Source: a bacterium (GTDB lineage Bacteria; Chloroflexota; Dormibacteria; UBA8260; Bog-877). Taken from it: a stretch of 27,158 nt of DNA. Location of the stretch: positions 1 to 27,158 of the forward strand of contig JAJYWM010000113.1 of the NCBI GenBank assembly GCA_021791455.1, in the 5' to 3' direction. The notes below the pieces were generated by a model, which was not told the origin of the DNA, did no database searches, and saw nothing but the letters and a program-made list of their open reading frames with translations. The position numbers were made by a program, and so were the translations under genes. Below are positions 15,387 through 22,897 of this stretch, in pieces (position 1 is the stretch's first letter; the number at the start of each line of letters is the position of its first letter).

Positions 15387-17429
15387 TCAGTGGATCAGGT
15401 AGTGGGTGGCGATGATAGGTGCGATCAGGATGGCGATGATGTTGACGACCTTGATCATCGGGTTGATGGCGGGCCCCGCCGTGTCCTTGTAAGGGTCCCC
15501 GACGGTATCCCCGGTCACGGCGGCGGCGTGGGCATCGGTGCCCTTGCCGCCGTAGTTGCCCTCTTCGATGTACTTCTTGGCATTGTCCCAAGCGCCCCCA
15601 CCGGACGTCATCTGGAGGGCGACGAAGAGACCCACCACGATGGTCCCGATGAGCATGCCGCCAAGGGCGATGGGGCCGAGGATGAAGCCGACCAAGAGCG
15701 GAGCCACTACCGGGATCAGGCCCGGAAGGATCATCTCGCGCTGGGCGGCAGCGGTCACGATGGCGACGCACCTACCGTACAGGGGCCGACCGGTGCCATC
15801 CATGATCCCCGGAATCTCGCGGAACTGCCGACGCACCTCGTCGACCACGCCTCCGGCCGCCCGGCCCACCGCCTGCATCGAGAGCGAGGTGAACAGCATG
15901 GGAAGGATCCCACCGAACAGCAGGCCGACTATGACGGTAGGGTTGCTCAAGCTGAAGTTGTAGTGGTGCTTGCCCAGAGTCAGGGTGTATCCGGCGAACA
16001 GAACCAGCGCCGCCAGCGCCGCCGAACCGATCGCGTAGCCCTTGGTGACCGCCTTGGTGGTGTTGCCGACCGCGTCAAGGGGGTCGGTGACATTGCGGAC
16101 CGACTCCGGGAGGTCCGCCATCTCGGCGATCCCTCCGGCGTTGTCCGTGATCGGGCCGTAGGCGTCGATGGCGACGACTATCCCCACCATGCTCAGCAGG
16201 GCCATGGCCGCGATGGCGATCCCATACAGGCCGGCCAGAGCGTAGGCGCCCAAGATCCCGACACCGATGACGAAGACGGGCGGCGCGGCGGCCTCGAGGC
16301 CGATGGCCAGGCCCGCGATGATGTTGGTCGCATGGCCGGTCTGGGATGCCCTGGCGATCCCTCGGACGGGGCTGAACTGAGCGCCCGTGAAGTACTCGGT
16401 GATGGCCACGATGAGAACGGTGATCACGACCCCGATCACGCCGGAGTAGAAGAGGTTGATGATCGGGTGCCCCAGGATCCGGGATGAGAGCGTCCCGCTG
16501 GAGTTGAGCGCGAGGGTCAATATGGCGAAGCCGACTATGGCGACCAGAGAGGACGCCACCAGGCCCCGGTACAGGGCGCCCATGATCCAGCCGCCCTTGC
16601 CGACCCGCACGAAGAGTGTCCCAATCACCGAGGCCACGATGCTGATGGCCCCAAGGAAAAGGGGATACACCGTGAGCCCGAAATTGTGGAACTCGAGCCC
16701 GCCCAGCAGCATGGCGGCGATCGCGGTCACCGCGTAGGTCTCGAAGAGGTCCGCCGCCATGCCCGCGCAATCGCCGACGTTGTCGCCGACGTTGTCCGCG
16801 ATCACGGCCGGGTTGCGCGGGTCGTCCTCAGGGATCCCCGCCTCGATCTTGCCCACAAGGTCGGCACCCACATCGGCAGCCTTGGTATAGATGCCACCTC
16901 CCAGGCGGGCGAAGACCGAGATCAGGGAGGCGCCGAACGCCAGTCCGACGATCGCTTGAGGCTTGTCCATGATCCAGAACGCGATCGTGACCCCAAGAAG
17001 TCCGAAGCCAACCACGAAGAAGCCGGTCACGGCCCCACCGTTGAACGCCACCCGAAGTGCCGGCCCGACCCCTTCGCGGGCTGCCTCCGCGGTCCGGTAG
17101 TTGCTCCGCACCGAGACATTCATGCCCACGTAGCCGGCGCTGGCGGAGAGCGCAGCCCCGAAGAGGAACAGCAGGGCGGTCTGCCATCCGAGGGCGCTGC
17201 TGATGAAGCCCCCCAGGGCCAGCAGGATCGCCAGCACGATGCCGATCACGCCGATGATGGAGTACTGCCGGTTGAGGTAGGCGGACGCCCCCTCCCGGAT
17301 CGCCTGCCCGATCTCCTGCATCCGCTCGTTGCCCGGGGAGCGACGCAGGACCCAGCGGGTGAGGATGCCTCCGTAGGCGAGAGCCAGCAATCCAGCGATC
17401 AGGACCAGGATCAGGACGGATCGATTCAT
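15387..17429 (-). CDS. hppA: Membrane H+-translocating pyrophosphatase, K+-independent type
   Basis: Integral membrane pump that couples pyrophosphate hydrolysis to proton export. It has 680 residues and about 16 hydrophobic segments, as expected. The pyrophosphate-binding motif [20 protein letters not shown] starts at 186 and is followed by [26 protein letters not shown] and [15 protein letters not shown] are conserved too. Lys459 in [11 protein letters not shown] marks the K+-independent H+-pump class, whereas K+-dependent enzymes have Ala there. ATG at 17429 is chosen because the first membrane segment begins directly ([13 protein letters not shown]); GGGAGG lies 11 bases upstream. A TTG at 17459 would add ten residues. 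A perfect TATAAT lies about 100 bases upstream. Confidence 0.97.
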   Translation of the reverse strand: MNRSVLILVLIAGLLALAYGGILTRWVLRRSPGNERMQEIGQAIREGASAYLNRQYSIIGVIGIVLAILLALGGFISSALGWQTALLFLFGAALSASAGYVGMNVSVRSNYRTAEAAREGVGPALRVAFNGGAVTGFFVVGFGLLGVTIAFWIMDKPQAIVGLAFGASLISVFARLGGGIYTKAADVGADLVGKIEAGIPEDDPRNPAVIADNVGDNVGDCAGMAADLFETYAVTAIAAMLLGGLEFHNFGLTVYPLFLGAISIVASVIGTLFVRVGKGGWIMGALYRGLVASSLVAIVGFAILTLALNSSGTLSSRILGHPIINLFYSGVIGVVITVLIVAITEYFTGAQFSPVRGIARASQTGHATNIIAGLAIGLEAAAPPVFVIGVGILGAYALAGLYGIAIAAMALLSMVGIVVAIDAYGPITDNAGGIAEMADLPESVRNVTDPLDAVGNTTKAVTKGYAIGSAALAALVLFAGYTLTLGKHHYNFSLSNPTVIVGLLFGGILPMLFTSLSMQAVGRAAGGVVDEVRRQFREIPGIMDGTGRPLYGRCVAIVTAAAQREMILPGLIPVVAPLLVGFILGPIALGGMLIGTIVVGLFVALQMTSGGGAWDNAKKYIEEGNYGGKGTDAHAAAVTGDTVGDPYKDTAGPAINPMIKVVNIIAILIAPIIATHYLIH

Positions 17430-17526
17430 GAGCGCGAAGACCTCCCAGCCGCGCGGCAAAACTTGAGGAATTGTTGGAGCGAGCAGCAGCTGACGCGCAG
17501 CCCGCGCAGACAGCAGAAGCTGCCGG

Positions 17527-17532
17527 ATTATA
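17527..17532 (-). promoter_or_regulatory. Likely -10 element for hppA
   Basis: A perfect TATAAT on the minus strand (17532-17527) lies about 98 bases before the hppA ATG. In this GC-rich context a perfect match is notable, but no good -35 was found 16-18 bp further upstream. Confidence 0.4.
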
Positions 17533-17608
17533 TCTCCCTCACCCCCGGCACTACCATCTTCTCAGATCGAAGTTGGGCGGTGACCACAGAACACAGGAGG
17601 CGACGGCG

Positions 17609-18388
17609 ATGCCCCTTGGCAGCTGGATCGTCACGATAGGTGATGAGGTGCTCTCGGGGCACACCCTCGACACCAATTCCAACTGGCTAGCCCAGCGTCT
17701 GAGAGAGACGCCCCACCCCGTGGCCCGCATCGTGGTGGTCCCAGACCAGGAGGATCTGATCGCCGAGGTCATCCGGGAGGCGGTGCGTCGGGAGGTCGCA
17801 CGCATCTTCTGCTGCGGCGGCCTCGGGCCGACTCCCGACGACCTGACCGTGCCGGCCCTCGCCCGGGCGCTCGGAGTCGACCTCATCGAGGACCCAGGGA
17901 CCATGGAAAGGATCCGAGCCCGGGTCCGACAGATGCACGAACAGGGGCGGATACCGAGCCCGGAGCCCAATCCCGGCAACCGCAAGATGGCCCTGATCCC
18001 GAACGGGGCCATGGTGCTCCGCAACCCGGTGGGGATGGCGCCACCGCTCGCGCTCCCGCTGGGACCATCACAGGAGCAGCGGTGGCTACTGGTGCTGCCG
18101 GGGGTTCCCAAGGAGCTCAAAGCCATAGTCAGCGAGGAGATACTTCCCGTCTTCTGCGACGGGGAGAGCACGACCAAGTACGCCGAGGCCCACTACCTCG
18201 GCGTACCCGAGTCCCAATTCTTTCCCCTGTTGACCAGCTTGGCCCGGGAGCATCCCGGAGTCAGGTTCGGCTCCTACCCCCAGGCCCAGCCGGGCGAGGT
18301 GATCATCAGAGCATGCTCGGCCGAGCAGCGGGCGCTGGAGCGGGCGATGCAGGACCTGCGCGCCCGCTCCCCGAAGCCCCCTAGCTAG
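17609..18388 (+). CDS. CinA N-terminal (MoCF/COG1058) domain protein, no PncC domain
   Basis: A 259-residue protein matching the N-terminal half of CinA, a molybdopterin-binding-like fold that in full-length CinA is an ADP-ribose or FAD-type pyrophosphatase. Family motifs are clear: GDEVLSGHTLDTNSNWLAQR (11-30), GGLGPTPDDLT (70-80), and LPGVPKELKAIV. Full-length CinA has about 410 residues with a C-terminal nicotinamide-nucleotide amidase; that part is absent and the stop is clean, so this is a stand-alone form rather than a break. AGGAGG with 8-base spacing supports ATG at 17609. It is divergent from hppA and its last 4 bases overlap the convergent zinc-ribbon gene. Confidence 0.9.
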   Translation: MPLGSWIVTIGDEVLSGHTLDTNSNWLAQRLRETPHPVARIVVVPDQEDLIAEVIREAVRREVARIFCCGGLGPTPDDLTVPALARALGVDLIEDPGTMERIRARVRQMHEQGRIPSPEPNPGNRKMALIPNGAMVLRNPVGMAPPLALPLGPSQEQRWLLVLPGVPKELKAIVSEEILPVFCDGESTTKYAEAHYLGVPESQFFPLLTSLAREHPGVRFGSYPQAQPGEVIIRACSAEQRALERAMQDLRARSPKPPS

Positions 18389-18702
18389 CGGGCCACCCGA
18401 TGGTTCTCGAAGCAGGCGCTGCAGTAGACAGGGCGGTCGTACTTGGGTTCGAACGGTACCTGGGTCAGAGTGCCGCAGTCGGCACAGACCACCTCATGCA
18501 TCTGCCGCGGCGGACGCGGCCCCGATGACCCGAACCCACCCCCGGAGCCCTGGCGCGAAGCCTTGGCCAGCTGCCGGCAAGGCTGACAGCGGGTGGGCTG
18601 ATTGACCAAGCCCTTGGACTGATAAAACTGTTGTTCCCCGGCCGTAAAGATGAATTCCGACCCGCACTCCCGGCAGGTCAGGGTGACGTCGACGAGGCTC
18701 AA
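18385..18702 (-). CDS. Double zinc-ribbon protein
   Basis: A 105-residue cytoplasmic protein with two zinc ribbons separated by a Gly/Ser/Arg-rich linker (about 45-68). The first has Cys10-x2-Cys13 and Cys39-x2-Cys42 with TCRECGSEFIFTAGEQQFY, the hallmark of the probable zinc-ribbon (zf-trcl) family. The second has Cys73-x2-Cys76 and Cys94-x2-Cys97 ending RPVYCSACF. A TTG start at 18702 is favoured because GGAGG lies 9 bases upstream; the ATG at 18711 would touch the ribosome site directly. Relatives are frequent in Chloroflexota-like genomes; function is not established, with nucleic-acid binding plausible. It overlaps the CinA-type gene tail to tail by 4 bases. Confidence 0.88.
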   Translation of the reverse strand: MSLVDVTLTCRECGSEFIFTAGEQQFYQSKGLVNQPTRCQPCRQLAKASRQGSGGGFGSSGPRPPRQMHEVVCADCGTLTQVPFEPKYDRPVYCSACFENHRVAR

Positions 18703-18785
18703 TCCGAGCATCCTCCAACACGCTAGCTAGCCAGGACCACTCGGCCGTGCCTTGTATCGCCGCCCGTAACTGTCTGGCGGCCGGT

Positions 18786-18791
18786 ACTATA
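18786..18791 (-). promoter_or_regulatory. Possible -10 element for the zinc-ribbon gene
   Basis: TATAGT on the minus strand (18791-18786), a 5/6 match, lies about 84 bases before the favoured start. No clear -35 accompanies it. Confidence 0.3.
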
Positions 18792-18839
18792 ACAGGCGCG
18801 CGGTAAAGATGGAAGATCTACTCCGAAATTTGCTGATCC

Positions 18840-19679
18840 TCAGAACGTGAAGAGGTCGATCCCCCCCGCCACCGGGAGTTCGATTCCGGTGACATATGAG
18901 GCTTCCGGGCTGGCCAGATAGCACACTGCGGCGGCCACGTCCTCGGGGGTACCGGGAGCCCGCATGGCGGTCCTCAGGACCATCCTGTCGACCATTTCTG
19001 GTGGCGTGGTGCGGAACGACTCAGTGGCGATGATCCCCGCCACCACAGCGTTGCTGGTGATGCCGTGGCGGGCCCCCTCGAGCGCCAGCGAACGCATGAG
19101 GCCGAGGATCCCGGCGGAGGTGGTGCTGATGCTGGCCTGCCCGAATCCACCTCCGACTCCAGTGATCGAGGACATGAAGATAAGCCTGCCGAAATTGCGA
19201 GCCCGCATGTGCGGCCATACGGCCTGGCTGCAGTTGTAGGCGCCGGTGAGATTCACCTTGAGGTCGCGCTCCCACAGATCCGGGGACTGGTCCATGATCT
19301 GTCCCACATGATCGTGGGCGCCCGCGCTGTTCACCAGGATGTCGATGCGGCCGAACTCGTCCACCACCCGGTCCACGGCTTCCCTGGTCACCTGGAAGTC
19401 GGTGACATCGAGCTGCACCGCCAGCGCTCTGCGTCCCATTTCCCGGATCTCCGCAGCCGTCTGCTCGGTGAACACCACCTTGTCCGTCGCCATGACCCGG
19501 GCCATTACGATGCCGCTGGCCTCGGCCACCGACTCGAGGTTGGGGTCGGACTCGACCAGGAGGTCCGCCACCACCACGTCGCATCCGGCTCGGGCCAGCG
19601 CCAGGGCGTCCGCGCGGCCCAGCCCTCGCGAGGCGCCCGTCACCATCGCCACGCGCCCGGAGAGGTCGAACATCGCCAT
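18840..19679 (-). CDS. SDR-family protein lacking the catalytic Tyr and Lys
   Basis: A 279-residue Rossmann-fold short-chain dehydrogenase homologue. The NAD(P)-binding TGASRGLG (14-21), LDVTD (90-94), NSAG (117-120) and Asn143 are intact, and Ser171 sits in the usual catalytic Ser position (MSSITG). In the YxxxK active-site helix, normally Q-A-x-Y-x-A-S-K-A-G, this protein reads QASISTTSAG: Tyr is Ile184 and Lys is Ser188. A roughly 20-25 residue insertion (about 43-72) follows the second beta strand, reminiscent of mycofactocin-linked SDRs. The start is one of two ATGs (19679 or 19673). The frame is open and otherwise conserved, so this is not a simple pseudogene. Dehydrogenase activity by the standard mechanism is unlikely. 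Confidence 0.88.
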   Translation of the reverse strand: MAMFDLSGRVAMVTGASRGLGRADALALARAGCDVVVADLLVESDPNLESVAEASGIVMARVMATDKVVFTEQTAAEIREMGRRALAVQLDVTDFQVTREAVDRVVDEFGRIDILVNSAGAHDHVGQIMDQSPDLWERDLKVNLTGAYNCSQAVWPHMRARNFGRLIFMSSITGVGGGFGQASISTTSAGILGLMRSLALEGARHGITSNAVVAGIIATESFRTTPPEMVDRMVLRTAMRAPGTPEDVAAAVCYLASPEASYVTGIELPVAGGIDLFTF

Positions 19680-19702
19680 TCTGATGACCGAGTGTATCGA
19701 CC

Positions 19703-19732
19703 TTGACACCGGCTCCCGCTTCTCGCTACGGT
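19703..19732 (+). promoter_or_regulatory. Promoter of the lipoprotein gene
   Basis: A perfect TTGACA (19703-19708) is followed after 18 bp by TACGGT (19727-19732), a TAnnnT -10 of actinomycete style. It would start a leader of about 57 bases before the lipoprotein gene. The same 18-bp architecture recurs at 21447-21476. Confidence 0.5.
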
Positions 19733-19795
19733 CCGCGCGGACGGTTGGTCGTGGGGCGGAGCCGGTCGACAGGATTCTGGGAGCTTGTGCTGAAG

Positions 19796-20542
19796 ATGCG
19801 GATGCCGACCCTGGGCTGGGAAGTGCCTGGCCGCAAGATCCTGGTGGCCCTGGCCATCGTATTCGTATCGGGGCCAATGCTCAGCGCCTGCGGACAGAAC
19901 GGCGAAGCCACCAAGCCAGGGGGCCAGATCCTCCAGGACAGCGCCGCCGCCCTGCGGTCCGCGCACTCCTACCGCCTGCAGGGGGTCGTCCCGGTCAGCG
20001 GCGGATCGGGGCGCTTCACCTTCGAGGTGCAGGGCCCCAATGTGGGGTCCGGCGTCTTCACCCTGGGCTCGACCTCCTTCCAACTGGAGGAGGTGAGGGG
20101 CACGGACTACGTCAAGAGCAAGACCCTCTGGGAGAGCGCGGATGGGGGCGCTCTGCAGGGGTTGCTCGCCAACAAGTGGGTCTCCATACCGGCCAACAAC
20201 CCGCTGGCACAGGCCCTCACCTCGGGCCTTGCGGCTCTGACCTCGGCGAAACAGGAGGCCGCCACCATTCTCAAGGGTGAGGCAGGAGCCAGGCGCGGCC
20301 GGGTCAGGTCGTTCGCCGGCCAAGGCGTGGTGGAGGTCCTGGAGGGGACGGGTGGCAGCGTGCTGGTGGCCACCAGCGGCACTCCGTTCCCGCTGCGGGT
20401 TCAGGGGCAGGGCCCCGACTATGTCGACCTCTCGGACTTCAACCAGGCCTTCGGGATCTCGGCACCGAAAGGCGCGATCAGCCTCACCGATGTGATCGCG
20501 GGCCTGGGCGCCGGCTTCGGTCCGGGTGGGAGTCGAAACTGA
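19796..20542 (+). CDS. Lipoprotein, LppX/LprAFG-like
   Basis: A 248-residue exported lipoprotein. The N-terminus has basic residues (GRK, 12-14), a hydrophobic core (ILVALAIVFVSG) and the lipobox Leu29-Ser-Ala-Cys32, so Cys32 should be lipidated and the protein anchored outside the membrane. The mature part, with an opening helix (ILQDSAAALRSAHSYRLQG) leading into repeated beta strands, resembles the LppX/LprAFG/LolA-like fold that carries lipids in actinobacteria. This fold assignment is by pattern and tentative. ATG at 19796 has GGGAG 12 bases upstream; GTG at 19787 (3 bases) and ATG at 19802 are alternatives. It converges with the HadB-like gene with a gap of 3 bases. Confidence 0.85.
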   Translation: MRMPTLGWEVPGRKILVALAIVFVSGPMLSACGQNGEATKPGGQILQDSAAALRSAHSYRLQGVVPVSGGSGRFTFEVQGPNVGSGVFTLGSTSFQLEEVRGTDYVKSKTLWESADGGALQGLLANKWVSIPANNPLAQALTSGLAALTSAKQEAATILKGEAGARRGRVRSFAGQGVVEVLEGTGGSVLVATSGTPFPLRVQGQGPDYVDLSDFNQAFGISAPKGAISLTDVIAGLGAGFGPGGSRN

Positions 20543-20545
20543 GAG

Positions 20546-20968
20546 CTAACCGAGCGGCCGCAGCTCGATCTCGGCCTTGCTGAGCACTCTCTCACCCGCC
20601 TCCGATAGAGCTTCCAACTCCACCACGACCCTCTCCTCGTCTGAGCGGACCACCTTAGGGTGCCCTGACACCGTCTGACCCGACGGCAGGGGCGCCGAAA
20701 ATCGGCAGGTGACTCTGCCCGTCCAAGCGTGTGCCTCGCACCATTGCTCCACCGCCGCGCACGCCACCCCCAGGGTGAGCAGACCGTGGGCGATGGTCGA
20801 GGGCAGGCCCACCGACCGAGCGAATTGCTCATTCAGATGGATGGGGTTGTGGTCGCCCGAAGCTTCCGCATAGGCGTCGATTCGGGCCTGGCTAATTCGC
20901 TGGTGCAGTGGGGGAGGCCCCTCGCCTTCCTGAGGAGGGAATCGGCTCATGATCGGGTGTTCGGTCAC
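20546..20968 (-). CDS. MaoC-like (R)-hydratase, HadB-like subunit
   Basis: A 140-residue hot-dog fold hydratase/dehydratase acting on beta-hydroxyacyl thioesters. The hydratase-2 motif YAEASGDHNPIHLNEQFA supplies catalytic Asp39 and His44, and the helix continues into STIAHGLLTLG. The ATG overlaps the stop of the upstream HadA-like gene by 4 bases (ATGA), so the two are translated as a pair, as in mycobacterial HadAB dehydratases of fatty-acid elongation. This subunit carries the catalytic residues; its partner would bind the acyl chain. Whether the substrate is an acyl-ACP or acyl-CoA is not decided by sequence. Confidence 0.92.
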   Translation of the reverse strand: MTEHPIMSRFPPQEGEGPPPLHQRISQARIDAYAEASGDHNPIHLNEQFARSVGLPSTIAHGLLTLGVACAAVEQWCEAHAWTGRVTCRFSAPLPSGQTVSGHPKVVRSDEERVVVELEALSEAGERVLSKAEIELRPLG

Positions 20969-21378
20969 GGCTGCGCCCGCACCAAGAACAGGCTGCGCGA
21001 GTGTGCCGCGGGAGACTGATTGCGGTCAAACCCGTCGCAGGTCAGCTCCAGAAACACCATTCCGCGACGCTCCTCAGCCCGGGTGACCTTGCCCACAGGG
21101 CGGATGCTCTCGCCGAATTCCATCGGCCGCTCGAACCAGAACTCCTGCTCACCATGCAGGAGGCGGGGCAGGTCCAGGCCGACCTCGGGGTCGGAGAAGA
21201 GCAGGGGCACGATCGGCCAGAGGAGGTAGACGGCGGCGAAACAGGCAAGAGGACGTGGCGGGTCCAGCCCGTTGAAGCCCTCGACGACGCTGGCCATGTA
21301 GGAGCGATGGCGGGCGCGGTCCAGCTCCTGCCCGTCGGCCTGGTAGATCTTCCCCAGGCAGGAAGGGTTGAATGCCAT
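20965..21378 (-). CDS. FAS1-like dehydratase, HadA-like subunit
   Basis: A 137-residue hot-dog protein matching the N-terminal MaoC/FAS1-type dehydratase domain. Typical points are the PSCLGKIY opening, the central helix MASVVEGFNGLD with PPRPLACFAAVYLLWP, LLHGEQEFWFERPMEFGE, and a beta-rich end with VFLELTCDGFD. It lacks the D-x4-H hydratase motif, as expected for the non-catalytic HadA or HadC partner. ATG at 21378 is chosen by family alignment; ATG at 21393 is an alternative and neither has a strong ribosome site. The gene is divergent from the LysM-CHAP gene and 4-base overlaps HadB. Confidence 0.9.
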   Translation of the reverse strand: MAFNPSCLGKIYQADGQELDRARHRSYMASVVEGFNGLDPPRPLACFAAVYLLWPIVPLLFSDPEVGLDLPRLLHGEQEFWFERPMEFGESIRPVGKVTRAEERRGMVFLELTCDGFDRNQSPAAHSRSLFLVRAQP

Positions 21379-21446
21379 GCGACTAGACAGCATAGAGCCG
21401 GGACCTGGCTTCGTGGGTCCGCAGCCTCCGACTGCCAGGCGATGCT

Positions 21447-21476
21447 TTGACACCCGTCACCAGGGTCTGCTAGGGT
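21447..21476 (+). promoter_or_regulatory. Promoter of the LysM-CHAP gene
   Basis: A perfect TTGACA (21447-21452), 18 bp, then TAGGGT (21471-21476, TAnnnT -10). Transcription would begin near 21483 and give a 67-base leader. A strong hairpin, CGCCGCC pairing with GGCGGCG around 21490-21512, lies in that leader ahead of the ribosome site. Confidence 0.55.
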
Positions 21477-21549
21477 GGCCGCAGCGGTCGCCGCCCGTCT
21501 GAGTCGGCGGCGCTAGTTGGTGCCAGCAGGCAGCTTGGGGAGAAGCTAC

Positions 21550-22446
21550 TTGCATCGTCCGGATCTGCGTCTTACCCATGCCGCCGTGGTCCTCGTGGCC
21601 GGCGGCGTGCTCGCGGTCGGATTTCTCTCGGGAGCGCCCGCCGGCATCCAGGCGAATGCCGCTTCGGCGGGCTACTGGCCCCCGCCCGCCTCCTTCCAGG
21701 CGGGGCAGTACTACGACAAGCCGGCCGCGATTCCGGGCAGCATCCCCGTGCTGCCCGCTCCCCTGGTGGCGGTCCCCCGGGGAGCGACAATGGCGAGCCT
21801 GGCCAGTCAGTACCACACCACCGTCGCGGAGCTGTCCTGGGCTAACGAGATCAGCTACGGGCAGGGCCCCGAAAGCGGCAAGCCACTGCTGGTCCCGCCC
21901 GCCGGCCCGACGGTCCTGGTCCGGGTGCTGCCAGGCGAGACCCTGACCACGTTCGCTGAGCGCTTTCATGTCCGCCCCGGAGTGGTCCTCAACTACAACA
22001 ACTTGAACACCACGGGTAGGCTTGTGCCGAACAGCTTTTTGCTGATGCCCAAGGCGGTATCACCCTCCTCCCTGCCGTCGGGGGATTTCGTGCCTTGGGC
22101 CCAGGGATTCCCCGAGGTCGTGCCCACCCGGCCGATGGCGCAGGACCCGTTCCCCTGGGGGCAATGCACGTATTGGGTCGCATCGCAGCGCTTCGTCCCC
22201 TGGAATGGCAATGCCATCCAGTGGTGGCCCGCCGCACAGCGTTACGGGGTCCCCGAGGGGCAGGTGCCGGTGGTTGGGGCGATCGCCGTGTATGGCGGCA
22301 CCTACTACGGCCATGTTGCCTTCGTCACCAAGGTTCTCCCGAATGGAACCTGGCAACAGTCCGAGATGAACGTTTACGGGCTGGGGGTGGTGGACACCCG
22401 CACCCTGACCCCGGGTGAGGACGCTTTCATCGGCTTCATCTACTGA
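21550..22446 (+). CDS. Secreted LysM-LysM-CHAP peptidoglycan hydrolase
   Basis: A 298-residue exported cell-wall amidase or endopeptidase. Residues 8-38 form a signal peptide or uncleaved anchor ending near QANAAS. LysM-like domain 1 is about 73-117 and domain 2 about 123-168; they would bind peptidoglycan. The CHAP domain (about 190-298) has Cys206 in FPWGQCTYWV, His255 in YYGHVAFV and Glu272/Asn274 in QQSEMNVYG, so the catalytic triad is complete. TTG at 21550 is chosen because GGGGAG lies 7 bases upstream; a TTG at 21517 would add 11 residues without a ribosome site. Together with the downstream D,D-carboxypeptidase and the two-component system it forms an envelope-maintenance neighbourhood. 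Confidence 0.93.
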   Translation: MHRPDLRLTHAAVVLVAGGVLAVGFLSGAPAGIQANAASAGYWPPPASFQAGQYYDKPAAIPGSIPVLPAPLVAVPRGATMASLASQYHTTVAELSWANEISYGQGPESGKPLLVPPAGPTVLVRVLPGETLTTFAERFHVRPGVVLNYNNLNTTGRLVPNSFLLMPKAVSPSSLPSGDFVPWAQGFPEVVPTRPMAQDPFPWGQCTYWVASQRFVPWNGNAIQWWPAAQRYGVPEGQVPVVGAIAVYGGTYYGHVAFVTKVLPNGTWQQSEMNVYGLGVVDTRTLTPGEDAFIGFIY

Positions 22447-22897
22447 GAAGGCGGGCGCCGGTGACCGGAACCGTCGATGCCGGACCGGGCATCCTCCCCT
22501 CTTAAGAGATGCGTCCTGCCCGCAGCCGTACTGATGTCGGTCCTTCCGGCGCTGGAGGTTGGCCAAGGGGTCAGAGGTGTGGCACGCGATGGGGGATCGC
22601 ATCCCCTCGTCGCGCCGCCCCCGCGCGGCGTGAATTCGTTCCCCCACCCACTGGGACCGCCGCCTTGACAAACCTGACGCTGCCAGCCAGGCTCAGCTCA
22701 GGCCGGTCGGCCCACCCTTCCACTTGGTCAGCCCGCCAGGGTTGAGAGACGCCGCGCCATGACCCGGCCCGGTCCCGGTCGCAACCCAGGCGAGGCACGC
22801 CAGCGACGAACCGGAGCTGCCCTTTGGCACCCCGCGGAACCATCGGCTCCCTCGCGACGTTGGAAAAGAATGGAATGCCGGTGCCTGTTTCTATGCC
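22447..22897. other. Structured 450-base gap between CHAP and carboxypeptidase genes
   Basis: No credible protein frame is present. Apart from the hairpin at 22476-22493, the stretch holds two overlapping, mutually exclusive hairpins: GCGAT/ATCGC around GGGGG (22586-22600), and GGGGAT/ATCCCC around CGC (22592-22606). A further GCCGC/GCGGC stem follows near 22612-22630, and a lone TTGACA lies near 22674 without a convincing -10. It could be a long leader or a small RNA; I recognise no known riboswitch class. Confidence 0.35.
22476..22493 (+). terminator. Candidate terminator after the CHAP gene
   Basis: GATGCC (22476-22481) pairs with GGCATC (22488-22493), loop of 6, about 30 bases after the stop. 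It is followed by a pyrimidine-rich CTCCCCTCTT rather than a pure T-tract. Confidence 0.4.

Noticed and set aside
21477..21549. c-di-AMP-type riboswitch before the LysM-CHAP gene
   Set aside because: Such riboswitches often precede wall hydrolases, but the 67-base leader is too short and lacks the conserved segments.
22571..22843. Minus-strand 90-codon frame in the gap before the carboxypeptidase
   Set aside because: Arg/Gly-rich translation, no ribosome site, and it runs through strong inverted repeats.
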